From: JAWLGW01 sp964569055
GTDB taxonomy: Bacteria; Planctomycetota; J058
Direction of reading: 5' to 3'
Assembly: GCA_964569055.1 (NCBI GenBank)
Contig: CAZMSZ010000089.1
Coordinates: 1 to 22,362 of the forward strand
DNA length: 22,362 nucleotides
Position numbers and translations under genes: made by a program. Below, one piece after another: positions 1 through 6,618 of this stretch. How positions within the stretch are numbered: position 1 is the stretch's first letter; the number at the start of each line of letters is the position of its first letter. The notes under the pieces are model-generated. The model did not search any database and was not told where the DNA came from. It worked only from the letters and a program-made list of their open reading frames with translations.

Positions 1-617
1 GTCTCGCGCACGTCGAGGTTGTTGCGCTTGGCGAACTCGTCCAGGCTCTCGCGGGCCGCCGTCTTGAGCGTCGAGAACACGCCCTTGCCGATCACCGCCT
101 GGGCCTCGATCCCGGGGCGGCGGTGCGCGTTGAGCAGGCCGTCGAGCTCGGACACCGCCACCGCGTTGGGCGAGTCGCGCTTGTTCCACTGGAAGACCAC
201 GGGCACCTTGGCCGGGTCGAGCCCCTGGCGGTGCAGGTCCTCCTCGAGGCAGCGGAGCGCGTGCAGGTTGGCGGCCAGGACGTGGCGGGAGGAGTCGGCC
301 ACGAACACCACCCCGTCGAGGTCCCGCAGGATCATGCGGCGGAGCGCCTCCTGCCGGCCGATCGCGCGCTCGGGCACCGCGTAGATGTGCAGGCGCAGCT
401 CGAGCGTCCCGAACCGGCCCAGGGGCATCTTCACGTACTCGAAGCGCCGGTCCTGCTCGAGCTCGGAGGCCTCGGCCACGAGGTCGGCCGCGGGGCCGCG
501 CTTGGCGCGGAGGTGCTCTTCGATCGCGGCGAGGTTGCTCGTCTTGCCCGCCTGTTCGGGCCCGTAATAGATCAGCTTGCAGTTGAGCTCGTTCTTCTCG
601 GGGTTCAGCCGCGTCAT
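1..617 (-). CDS. MglA-like small Ras-family GTPase (C-terminus beyond window)
   Basis: The visible 205 residues match the bacterial MglA family of cytoplasmic GTPases, which set cell polarity and motility in Myxococcus. Seen: P-loop GPEQAGKT at residues 19-26, the strand LDGVVFVADSS before helix 4, and the guanine-specificity motif NKRD in VVFQWNKRDSPN. ATG at 615-617 is preceded by GAGGAG four bases upstream, and the protein begins right at the first beta strand region, so the start is firm. Oddity: where MglA has the switch-II stretch VPGQ, this protein has VPER (residues 81-84), which removes the glycine and glutamine expected there and may alter GTP hydrolysis or GAP recognition. It diverges from the GAF/GGDEF-like gene. 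The stop codon lies left of the window. Family assignment is firm; role is inference. Confidence 0.88.
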   Translation of the reverse strand, partial: MTRLNPEKNELNCKLIYYGPEQAGKTSNLAAIEEHLRAKRGPAADLVAEASELEQDRRFEYVKMPLGRFGTLELRLHIYAVPERAIGRQEALRRMILRDLDGVVFVADSSRHVLAANLHALRCLEEDLHRQGLDPAKVPVVFQWNKRDSPNAVAVSELDGLLNAHRRPGIEAQAVIGKGVFSTLKTAARESLDEFAKRNNLDVRE

Positions 618-958
618 GCCGCTCCTCGGGGATCAATCAGGTCCGTCGGGCGGCCCGAGAGCAGCGGCCGTGCCCCGAGCGCCCCGACCGGGCGGGTCGC
701 GCAAGTCGGGCGGAGGCGGCGCCGTCCCGAACCTGACGCGCCTCTCGCCGGGCGAGCGCCCACGCCCCGCGGCCCTGGCTCGGGGGCTGGGGACCCAGCG
801 TCGGTCCAGGATTCCCCGAAGTCGCGCCGGTCCCATTGCGCTCACGTGTCGCTGCGGGGATTCACGCCCGCGCGGACCGGGTGGCGCCTGATCCCCCGCC
901 CGGCATCGCCTTGTGCGGCGGCCGCTCGCTGGGCAACATGCAGCCACGAGGAGGGCGA
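618..958. other. Divergent intergenic region, no gene seen
   Basis: This 341-base spacer separates the divergent GTPase and GAF-protein starts and should hold both promoters. I see no convincing -35/-10 pair, RNA gene or long palindrome. Both flanking starts carry good Shine-Dalgarno sequences (GAGGAG for the GTPase, AGGAGG at 949-954 for the GAF protein), so both messages should have leaders. Open frames here are GC-driven and lack ribosome sites. Confidence 0.5.
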
Positions 959-2272
959 GTGGCTGACGCACGCAGCACCGGTCGGGTCGGCGGGTGGACC
1001 CGGCTGTTCCGCAAGGGCGAGGTCGAGCTGACCGGGGACCACCACCTGCTCAAGTTCCTCCAGGGGGTGGCGCGGATCTTCGAGGGTGGGGCGGCCAAGG
1101 AGACGGCCGATCGGGTCAGCGCGCAGGTCAAGCAGATCTTCGGGTGCGACGAGGTGTCGCTGTTCGTCTACGACGCCGACGCGATCCCCAACCTCGACGA
1201 CGGCGAGTGGGTGCTGACGGTCAAGGCGGGCTTCGGCGAGGGGGCGCGCGTCACCCAGAACGACGCCAAGACCATGCCCTCGCTCGTGCCCGGCAAGCTG
1301 TTCCCGCACAGCGAGCAGCTCGCCGAGAAGGCCGCGCTCAAGGCGATCGCGCTCGCCTTCGAGGAGGGCCGCTTCTACGGCTGCGACATCGAGCGCAAGA
1401 AGGTGATCCTGATCCGCGACCCCAAGCCCGCCGACGACATGGGCTCGGGCGACCTCTCGGTGCTCGCGATCCCGCTCACGTACATCAACTGGGCGGGGCG
1501 GGTGCCCGAGAAGTCGCGGGTGGGGGTGATGGCCCTCTACCGGGTGCCGGTGCGCGACGACTGGGGAGAGGTGGAGAAGTTCCTGCGCTCCATGATCGCG
1601 TACGCGGTGACCGCGCCCTCGTGCATGCTGCGCGACCCGATCAGCAACGTCTACAACGAGGGGTTCTTGCGCGAGCGGCTCTCGGTCTACTGCAACATGC
1701 TCGACATGACCGGCGGCAAGCTGCGCGGCGGGCTGGTCGTGGGCATGGTCGACACGCTGCGGCTCTACAAGCAGACCTTGGAGGCGGAGGGGAACGTGGA
1801 CCCCTCGCAGGTCAGCCTGCGCGTCTCCGAGGCGATCCGCGGGGTCGGAGCCTGCCTGTGGCGGCGCGCGCGGAATCACGCGCTCGGGATGGGGTCCGAC
1901 TTCGCGTGCGGCGACGCGGCGCGGATCGGGCAGGAGGGGTTCGGGGTGCTGCTCCCGCTGCTCCGCCCGCTCGAGCTGAAGATGTGGGCGCTCCGCGTGC
2001 AGAAGGAGGTGCTCGACTATCCCTTCGTGGGCGAGGAGGCGCTCCCCCTCGGGGAGATCTCGGTCAGCCTGCGCGTGATCCCGCTGGGGCAGTCGCACAC
2101 CCGCCGCGCGAGCGTGGTGTGGAAGACCGCGCTCGCCGCGCTCGAGGACGTCGAGCGCTCGCAGCTGCGCCTCGCCGGGCGCGAGCTCAAGGACGTGGTC
2201 AACACGATCCAGATCTACGACGAACAGGGACGCTGGGTCGCCGCGCGGGAGTATACGGCGCCGAACGTGTGA
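959..2272 (+). CDS. GAF domain plus degenerate GGDEF-like protein
   Basis: A soluble 437-residue signalling protein. The GTG at 959 is chosen because AGGAGG lies at 949-954, four bases away; an in-frame ATG at 938 has no such site. Residues about 30-230 look like a GAF sensor domain (HHLLKFLQGVARIFEGG, then VSLFVYDADAIPN). Residues about 240-400 resemble a GGDEF (diguanylate cyclase) fold, with MVDTLRLYKQTL in the place of the metal-binding DxDxFK region and ARIGQEGFGVLLP in the place of RxGGDEFxxLLP. The signature at 324-328 is GQEGF, lacking the acidic pair needed for catalysis, so I infer a non-catalytic domain that may still bind nucleotide or a partner. It is divergent from the MglA-like GTPase, and the pair may work together in polarity signalling, which is inference only. 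Confidence 0.8.
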   Translation: MADARSTGRVGGWTRLFRKGEVELTGDHHLLKFLQGVARIFEGGAAKETADRVSAQVKQIFGCDEVSLFVYDADAIPNLDDGEWVLTVKAGFGEGARVTQNDAKTMPSLVPGKLFPHSEQLAEKAALKAIALAFEEGRFYGCDIERKKVILIRDPKPADDMGSGDLSVLAIPLTYINWAGRVPEKSRVGVMALYRVPVRDDWGEVEKFLRSMIAYAVTAPSCMLRDPISNVYNEGFLRERLSVYCNMLDMTGGKLRGGLVVGMVDTLRLYKQTLEAEGNVDPSQVSLRVSEAIRGVGACLWRRARNHALGMGSDFACGDAARIGQEGFGVLLPLLRPLELKMWALRVQKEVLDYPFVGEEALPLGEISVSLRVIPLGQSHTRRASVVWKTALAALEDVERSQLRLAGRELKDVVNTIQIYDEQGRWVAAREYTAPNV

Positions 2273-2311
2273 GCTGGGTCGAGGCGCCAGCCGTCGCGTG
2301 AGAGCAGAAGA

Positions 2312-2466
2312 GAAGGAAACAGAGAATATCAACGAGGAACAGGGAATTAGAAATGAGGAATGGCTGTCGCTGAGCGCGAGCGCCCCGTGAACGCGGTCGC
2401 GCCCGCGCGGCAGCCGTTCTGGCATTCCCAGTTTCCAGTTCCCTGTTGATATTCCCTGTTTCCTTC
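2312..2466. repeat. 155-bp imperfect palindrome (MITE/REP-like hairpin element)
   Basis: The arms 2312-2333 and 2445-2466 are inverted copies of 22 bp with one mismatch (left arm core GAGAATATCAAC, right arm GTTGATATTCCC). Inside them a second, gapped layer of similarity continues (CAGCCGTTC against the complement of GAATGGCTG). The arms are made of repeated GGAA/GGGAAT words and are far more AT-rich than the genes around them. The element sits in the gap between the GAF gene and the membrane-protein gene. It could end transcription as a hairpin, or be a small mobile or interspersed repeat. No target-site duplication or transposase is seen. Confidence 0.75.
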
Positions 2467-2515
2467 GCACTCCCTTCCAGTCCAAACGCTCGCCCGCGTC
2501 GAGCCCCCGGCGCGC

Positions 2516-2544
2516 TTGACACCTCCTCGGCGCGCAAACACACT
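2516..2544 (+). promoter_or_regulatory. Predicted promoter of the six-helix membrane protein (leaderless)
   Basis: A perfect -35 TTGACA (2516-2521) is followed after exactly 17 bp by CACACT (2539-2544), which keeps A2, A4 and T6 of TATAAT. Transcription would start near 2551 and the GTG start codon is at 2552. There is no Shine-Dalgarno sequence, so a leaderless message is predicted. Confidence 0.5.
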
Positions 2545-2551
2545 CGGTCCG

Positions 2552-3538
2552 GTGAGCGACGACCCCGACGACGACGAGCACCACTCTCCGCTCTCCGAGT
2601 CGGGGCGCACGGCGCGGATCTCCGCCCGCCTCGGCTCGGCGGTGCTCGAGGCCGCGGCCGCCGAGCGGGCGCAGAGCCTGTTCGGCACCAAGCTGATCGC
2701 GGCCGGCCTGGCCCTGGTCGCCGTCGCGGGCGGCCTCGACTACTTCCAGCACCAGAAGGCGATCTACCAGGTGCTGGGCGACGTGGCGAACGACGCCGGT
2801 CAGGGCGACGTGGTGACCACCTTGCAGGGGGTCAACCAGCAGGTCGACGCGCTCAAGCTCCAGGCCCTCGCGCACCTGCCCAAGGGGGTGCGCGACCACC
2901 TCGCCGGGGCCGCGCTGGCCCTCGGGGCGGTGCTGCTGACGGTCGGCACGCGGATCAAGCTGCGCTTCGCCCGCGGCCAGCTCGTGCGGGACATCGGCCG
3001 CGTGATCGCAGGGCCGGGCTTCCTGGGGGTGGTCGCCTTCGCGCTGATCTCCTGGCGCGGCGTGGCCGTCCTGCGCGCGACCACGCTCACGTTCACCACG
3101 CGCCTGCGCGAGGGGCAGCTCTCCTGGTCCGACCTCAAGGCGTTCACCGTTCAGTACGGTCCCTGGGCCTGGGAGCCGGTCGGCGCGGTGCTGCTGCTCG
3201 GGGTGCTGCTGCTCGCGGCCTCCGCCGCGGTGCGCTTCGCGTGGGTGCGCCGGATCAAGCGCGCCCCCCTGCTGGGGGAGGTGCTGCAGCGCAGCACGTT
3301 CTGGGGCGGCGTCCTGGCGGTCAGCTTCTACCTGGCCGCGACCGTGATCTCGATCGTGTCCTACGGCGGCGCCCTGCGGCTGCTGGCCTGGCCCTGGAAG
3401 ACCAACCGGGGCGCGTTCCTGGTGACGCTCGCCTTCATGGCGCTCGGCCTGGGTCTGGCCCGCACCGGCACCAACATGATGAAGCGCGAGGCCGCCGAGG
3501 GCGACGACCCAGACGCCGCCCCCGCGCCCGCGGCCTGA
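2552..3538 (+). CDS. Six-helix integral membrane protein, function unknown
   Basis: A 328-residue protein with an acidic, Ser/Asp-rich cytoplasmic-type N-terminus (SDDPDDDEHHSP) and six predicted transmembrane segments at about 48-65, 117-134, 152-169, 208-226, 251-270 and 287-304. The stretch 66-112 between helices 1 and 2 is amphipathic and Gln/Val-rich. The tail is charged and ends in Ala/Pro repeats. I recognise no catalytic motif or family. GTG 2552 is preferred over the in-frame TTG at 2516, because that TTG is part of a perfect -35 box and the residues it would add look unlike protein. The next gene on the strand starts 219 bases downstream with its own ribosome site, so operon membership with the cytoskeletal block is uncertain. 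Confidence 0.75.
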   Translation: MSDDPDDDEHHSPLSESGRTARISARLGSAVLEAAAAERAQSLFGTKLIAAGLALVAVAGGLDYFQHQKAIYQVLGDVANDAGQGDVVTTLQGVNQQVDALKLQALAHLPKGVRDHLAGAALALGAVLLTVGTRIKLRFARGQLVRDIGRVIAGPGFLGVVAFALISWRGVAVLRATTLTFTTRLREGQLSWSDLKAFTVQYGPWAWEPVGAVLLLGVLLLAASAAVRFAWVRRIKRAPLLGEVLQRSTFWGGVLAVSFYLAATVISIVSYGGALRLLAWPWKTNRGAFLVTLAFMALGLGLARTGTNMMKREAAEGDDPDAAPAPAA

Positions 3539-3711
3539 GCGACGTCGCTACCCCCAGCCACCCGGCCAGGGCTGTCGGCCCCTGGGGGCAAAATGTGGAG
3601 ACGCGCCGCGGGTGCGGCTCGCGCTCCTCGCTCGCGGCCTTGTCGTACCAGCAGTTGCATCGGCGCTCGGGTCCGCCGCCGTCCTTTCCAAAACGCCCCT
3701 CCAGGAGCCGC

Positions 3712-3735
3712 ATGAATTTTCCGATCAAGCAGTAG
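3712..3735 (+). CDS. Seven-codon mini-ORF ahead of the coiled-coil gene (possible leader peptide)
   Basis: ATG at 3712 is preceded by AGGAG (3703-3707) four bases away, the same spacing as the main gene's site, and reads MNFPIKQ then TAG. The stop is 22 bases before the ATG of the coiled-coil gene, whose own AGGAGG is at 3748-3753. The codons are AT-rich in an otherwise GC-rich setting. It may couple or attenuate translation of the downstream operon, or be a chance ORF. Confidence 0.35.
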   Translation: MNFPIKQ

Positions 3736-3757
3736 CCCCAGCGGCCCAGGAGGTTCC

Positions 3758-4768
3758 ATGGGAGTCGACGGCGACCTGACCAGCGCGCTCCGCGCCGCGG
3801 TGCGCCCCCTCAGCCTGCGCGAGCTGAAGAAGCGGCGCGTCGAGAGCGTGCGCGTGATCGAGCGCTCGCGCTTCTTCGAGATGCTGGAGCGCGTCGAGGC
3901 GCGGGCCCGCGACCGGGCGGTCGACGCGGACAAGAAGCGCCTCGAGCGGCTGATCCAGGAGAACGAGAAGCTCGGGCAGGAGAAGAAGGACCTCGAGCAC
4001 GCGCGCGGGCTGGTGGAGGCCGAGCGCAGCCGGCTGCAGGCGGAGCTCGAGGAGGTCAGCCAGGAGCTCGGCCGGGTGGTCGGCGAGAAGGTCCAGGCCG
4101 CCGAGCTGAAGCGGTTCGTCGAGGAGACCCGTCGGCTGCGCCGCGACAACGAGAAGGCCCGCCAGGCGCTCGACCGGATCACCCAGCAGGCCGAGCAGAA
4201 GCTGCGCGAGGAGCGCTGCCGCAGCGAGGGGCTCAGCCAGAACCTGGAGCGGACCGCCCTCGAGCGGGCGCGGCTCGAGCGGGAGCGCGACGAGCTCGAG
4301 GTGGAGAAGCAGGCCTTCCAGCGCGAGCTCGACCAGTTCCGCGGCGAGCGCGACCGCTTCCGCGAGGAGCGCGACCGCTTCCGCGCCGAGCGCGACCGCC
4401 TGCGGGAGGAGCGCGACAGCGTGCTGCTCGACTGCACCAACGTGGGCCAGGAGCGCGACGCCCTGCGCGAGCGGCTGCGCGAGCTGCAGGCCCTCACCGC
4501 CGAGAAGGACGCCCTCGAGGATCGGGTGACGCACCTGGGCGAGGCGCTCGAGGAGGCGCAGGAGGCGCGCCGGGTCCTCGAGCTCGACCTCGCGGAGACC
4601 GCGGCCAAGCTCGAGGCGCTCGAGGCCGAGAAGGCCGAGGCCGAGGCCGCGCCGCCCGCCCCCGAGCCGACCCCGGCTCCCGTTCCCACCACGCCCGGGC
4701 GCCGGGCGGCGGGCGGGGTCGCCGGCTTCGGGTTCGGGTTTGGGTTCCCCGGCAAGGGCAGCCGCTAG
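3758..4768 (+). CDS. Long coiled-coil protein with FG-repeat tail, first gene of the MamK-like block
   Basis: A 336-residue soluble protein. Residues 1-60 form a basic head (LSLRELKKRRVESVRVIERSR). About 60-300 is an almost unbroken Glu/Arg/Leu heptad coiled coil. A Pro/Ala linker follows, then a tail ending FGFGFGFPGKGSR (324-336). No enzyme motif is visible. ATG 3758 has AGGAGG four bases upstream. The next coiled-coil gene starts 18 bases after its stop, and then come the actin-like ATPase and the recombinase-like protein, so co-transcription is likely. By position it could be a filament cross-linker, scaffold or length ruler for the actin, loosely like the MamJ/LimJ proteins that act with MamK but with no visible similarity to them. 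That role is inference. Confidence 0.82.
   Translation: MGVDGDLTSALRAAVRPLSLRELKKRRVESVRVIERSRFFEMLERVEARARDRAVDADKKRLERLIQENEKLGQEKKDLEHARGLVEAERSRLQAELEEVSQELGRVVGEKVQAAELKRFVEETRRLRRDNEKARQALDRITQQAEQKLREERCRSEGLSQNLERTALERARLERERDELEVEKQAFQRELDQFRGERDRFREERDRFRAERDRLREERDSVLLDCTNVGQERDALRERLRELQALTAEKDALEDRVTHLGEALEEAQEARRVLELDLAETAAKLEALEAEKAEAEAAPPAPEPTPAPVPTTPGRRAAGGVAGFGFGFGFPGKGSR
4346..4417 (+). repeat. Tandem 21-bp repeat inside the coiled-coil gene
   Basis: Units starting GAGCGCGACCGC begin at 4346, 4367, 4388 and (partial) 4409. Each encodes one heptad of the form ERDRFRE, so the array lengthens the coiled coil by whole heptads. Copy number could vary between strains, changing rod length without shifting the frame. 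Confidence 0.85.
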
Positions 4769-4786
4769 GCGAAGGCGCGAGCGGGC

Positions 4787-5467
4787 ATGACCAACCGTCT
4801 GGAGACCATGACGCGCGCCGGGGCCGCCCTCGAGACGGCCAGCCTGCCCAGGGCGATCCGACCCGCGGTCGAGATCATCGCGCGCCTCTCCGACGAGCGG
4901 GCGCGCCTGCGCGACGAGGTGGCCCGCCTGCGCGAGGAGCTCCGCCGGGCCCCCGCCGCCGCCGACGTCGAGCGCCTCCGCGGCGAGCGCGATCACCTCG
5001 CCCGCGAGGTCGCTCGCCTCAAGTCCGAGAGCGCCGCCGCCGCGCGCCGCGAGCGGGCCCCGGCGCCGCTCCCCGCCCTCCAGCCCACCCCGGAGCCGCG
5101 CCTCGCCAGCCTGGTCGCGCGCCTCGAGCGGGCCGTGGAGCGGTTCGAGCGCGCCCCGCGCCTCGAGGCGCTCGTGCCGGGCGCCGTCCCCGCCCGCGAG
5201 CAGGCCACGGCGACCAGCGGGCCCGCGCGCCGCACCGCGACCACCCGTCCCAGCCCGCGGCGCGTCGCCGCGGCGGCCGCCGCCAGCGCGAGCGCCGGCT
5301 CGGGCCTCCTGGCCGGGCTGGTGCGAGCGAACGTCGAGCTGCGGACCACCGCCGCCGCCGCCCGCGCGCCGGAGCCCGCGCCGGCGCCGGCGCCCGCGCC
5401 CTCGCGCGGCGGCGTGCTCGGCAACCTCGTGCGCGCCAACCTCGCGCTGCGCGCGAGCCAGACCTGA
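4787..5467 (+). CDS. Coiled-coil protein with a duplicated C-terminal LVRAN motif
   Basis: A 226-residue protein with an N-terminal helix, a short coiled coil (about 30-85, heptads such as RARLRDEVARLREEL), a second helix near 105-120, and a long low-complexity Ala/Pro/Arg region. In that disordered region a 14-residue motif occurs twice: GLLAGLVRANVELR at 173-186 and GVLGNLVRANLALR at 209-222, joined by an (AP)n linker. Repeated short helices on a flexible tether are typical of binding peptides for a polymer or a multimeric partner. The gene lies 18 bases after the first coiled-coil gene and 69 before the MamK-like gene. The start follows only a weak GAGCGGG site, so it is probably translationally coupled. 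Function is not recognised. Confidence 0.78.
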   Translation: MTNRLETMTRAGAALETASLPRAIRPAVEIIARLSDERARLRDEVARLREELRRAPAAADVERLRGERDHLAREVARLKSESAAAARRERAPAPLPALQPTPEPRLASLVARLERAVERFERAPRLEALVPGAVPAREQATATSGPARRTATTRPSPRRVAAAAAASASAGSGLLAGLVRANVELRTTAAAARAPEPAPAPAPAPSRGGVLGNLVRANLALRASQT

Positions 5468-5536
5468 CCGCGGCCGGGTGCCGCCAGACGCCGGACAACG
5501 AACCGGTAACCGCTTCGAGAGCCTAGGGGGAGAGAC

Positions 5537-6616
5537 GTGAACGAGCAGAGCAACAACTTCAATCGGACGAGCCGTCGCGACGAGGACGGCGTGCTGTACG
5601 TCGGGATCGACCTCGGCACCAGCCGGACCTCGATCTCGGCCAGCAACGGGGTGCGCGAGACCGTCCACAGCGTGGTCGGGTATCCCAAGGACATCGTGTC
5701 CCGCAAGCTGCTGGGCAAGGACGTCCTGTTCGGGGAGGAGGCGATCGCCAACCGCCTCGCCCTCGAGATCTACAAGCCGCTCGAGAAGGGCGTGATCAAG
5801 TACAGCGAGGGCGCCGGCATGCCGAGCGACGCGGTGTCCCGCAACATGGAGGCGGCCAAGGCCTTGATCCTGCACGCGGTCGAGCTCGCGCGGCCCAAGC
5901 CCGGCCAGATGGTGTACGGCGTGATCGGCTGCCCGGCCCAGGCCTCGATCCACAACAAGCAGTCGATCATCGAGGCGGCCCGCGAGGTGCTCGACTCGGT
6001 GGTGATCTGCAGCGAGCCGTTCTCGGTGGCCTACGGCCTCGACCAGCTCCACGACTGCCTGGTGATCGACATCGGCGCGGGCACCACCGACCTGTGCCGC
6101 ATGAAGGGCTCCATGCCCGACGAGACCGACCAGATCACCCTGACCCAGGCGGGCGACTTCGTCGACGAGCAGCTGTTCGAGCTGTTCCGCGGCCGCTGCC
6201 CCGACGCGCAGTTCACGCTGAACATGATCAAGGAGGTCAAGGAGAAGCACGCCTTCGTGACCGAGGCGGCCGAGCCGGTCGTGGTGCGCTTCCCCGTCAA
6301 CGGCAAGCCGACGCCGTTCAACGTGACCGCCGAGATCCGCAAGGGCTGCGGCCGGATCGTGCAGCCGATCGTGGAGGCGGTGGACCGCCTGATCAGCACG
6401 TTCGACCCCGAGTTCCAGGATCGCCTGCGCAACAACGTGATCCTGGCCGGCGGCGGCAGCGGGATCCACGGGCTCGACCGCGCGATCGAGGAGGCGCTCC
6501 AGCCCTACGGCGGGGGCCGCGTGCGCCCGGTGCAGGAGCCGGTCTACGCGGGCGCGAACGGCGCGCTGAAGATCGCGTACGACATGCCCGCCGAGGCCTG
6601 GGAACAGCTCCGCTAG
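5537..6616 (+). CDS. MamK-family actin-like ATPase
   Basis: A 359-residue bacterial actin, close to the usual MamK length. Similarity to MamK is direct: GIDLGTSRT at 23-31 (phosphate-1), SVVGYPKDI, KLLGKDVLFGEEA, SEPFSVAYGLD at 159-169, VIDIGAGTTDL at 176-186 (phosphate-2), LAGGGSGIHGL at 303-313 (adenosine site) and the ending GALKIAYDMPAEAWEQL, matching MamK's GALRLAEELPPQYWCQL. The catalytic Glu (E160) and phosphate-2 Asp (D178) are kept, so ATP hydrolysis and polymerisation are expected. GTG 5537 has a GGGGGAGAG site. The first 18 residues are polar and Asn-rich. It lies in an operon with two coiled-coil proteins and a recombinase-derived protein, and no mamA, mamB, mamE, mamM, mamO, mamP or mamQ is seen, so a role outside magnetosomes is likely. 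Other actins (ParM, AlfA, MreB) fit less well. Confidence 0.92.
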   Translation: MNEQSNNFNRTSRRDEDGVLYVGIDLGTSRTSISASNGVRETVHSVVGYPKDIVSRKLLGKDVLFGEEAIANRLALEIYKPLEKGVIKYSEGAGMPSDAVSRNMEAAKALILHAVELARPKPGQMVYGVIGCPAQASIHNKQSIIEAAREVLDSVVICSEPFSVAYGLDQLHDCLVIDIGAGTTDLCRMKGSMPDETDQITLTQAGDFVDEQLFELFRGRCPDAQFTLNMIKEVKEKHAFVTEAAEPVVVRFPVNGKPTPFNVTAEIRKGCGRIVQPIVEAVDRLISTFDPEFQDRLRNNVILAGGGSGIHGLDRAIEEALQPYGGGRVRPVQEPVYAGANGALKIAYDMPAEAWEQLR

Positions 6617-6618
6617 CG

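Noticed and set aside
633..971. Minus-strand frame with a signal-peptide-like start (MRQPLALLVAACCPASG)
   Set aside because: It overlaps the start of the GAF gene, begins at GTG with no ribosome site, and soon becomes Arg/Pro/Gly low complexity.
842..2899. Very long minus-strand open frame opposite the GAF protein and membrane protein
   Set aside because: Its translation is His/Arg/Leu-rich low complexity with no domain, a frame-shadow typical of GC-rich coding DNA; the plus-strand genes have clear domains.
3566..3585. Hairpin CCAGGG...CCCTGG after the membrane-protein gene as a terminator
   Set aside because: Only six base pairs with a wide loop and no U-tract; weaker than the hairpins kept.
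3435..3728. Minus-strand ORF starting MIGKFMRLLEGRFGKDG in the gap before the coiled-coil gene
   Set aside because: Starts at TTG with no good ribosome site, overlaps the end of the membrane-protein gene, and becomes Arg/Pro-rich; not convincing.
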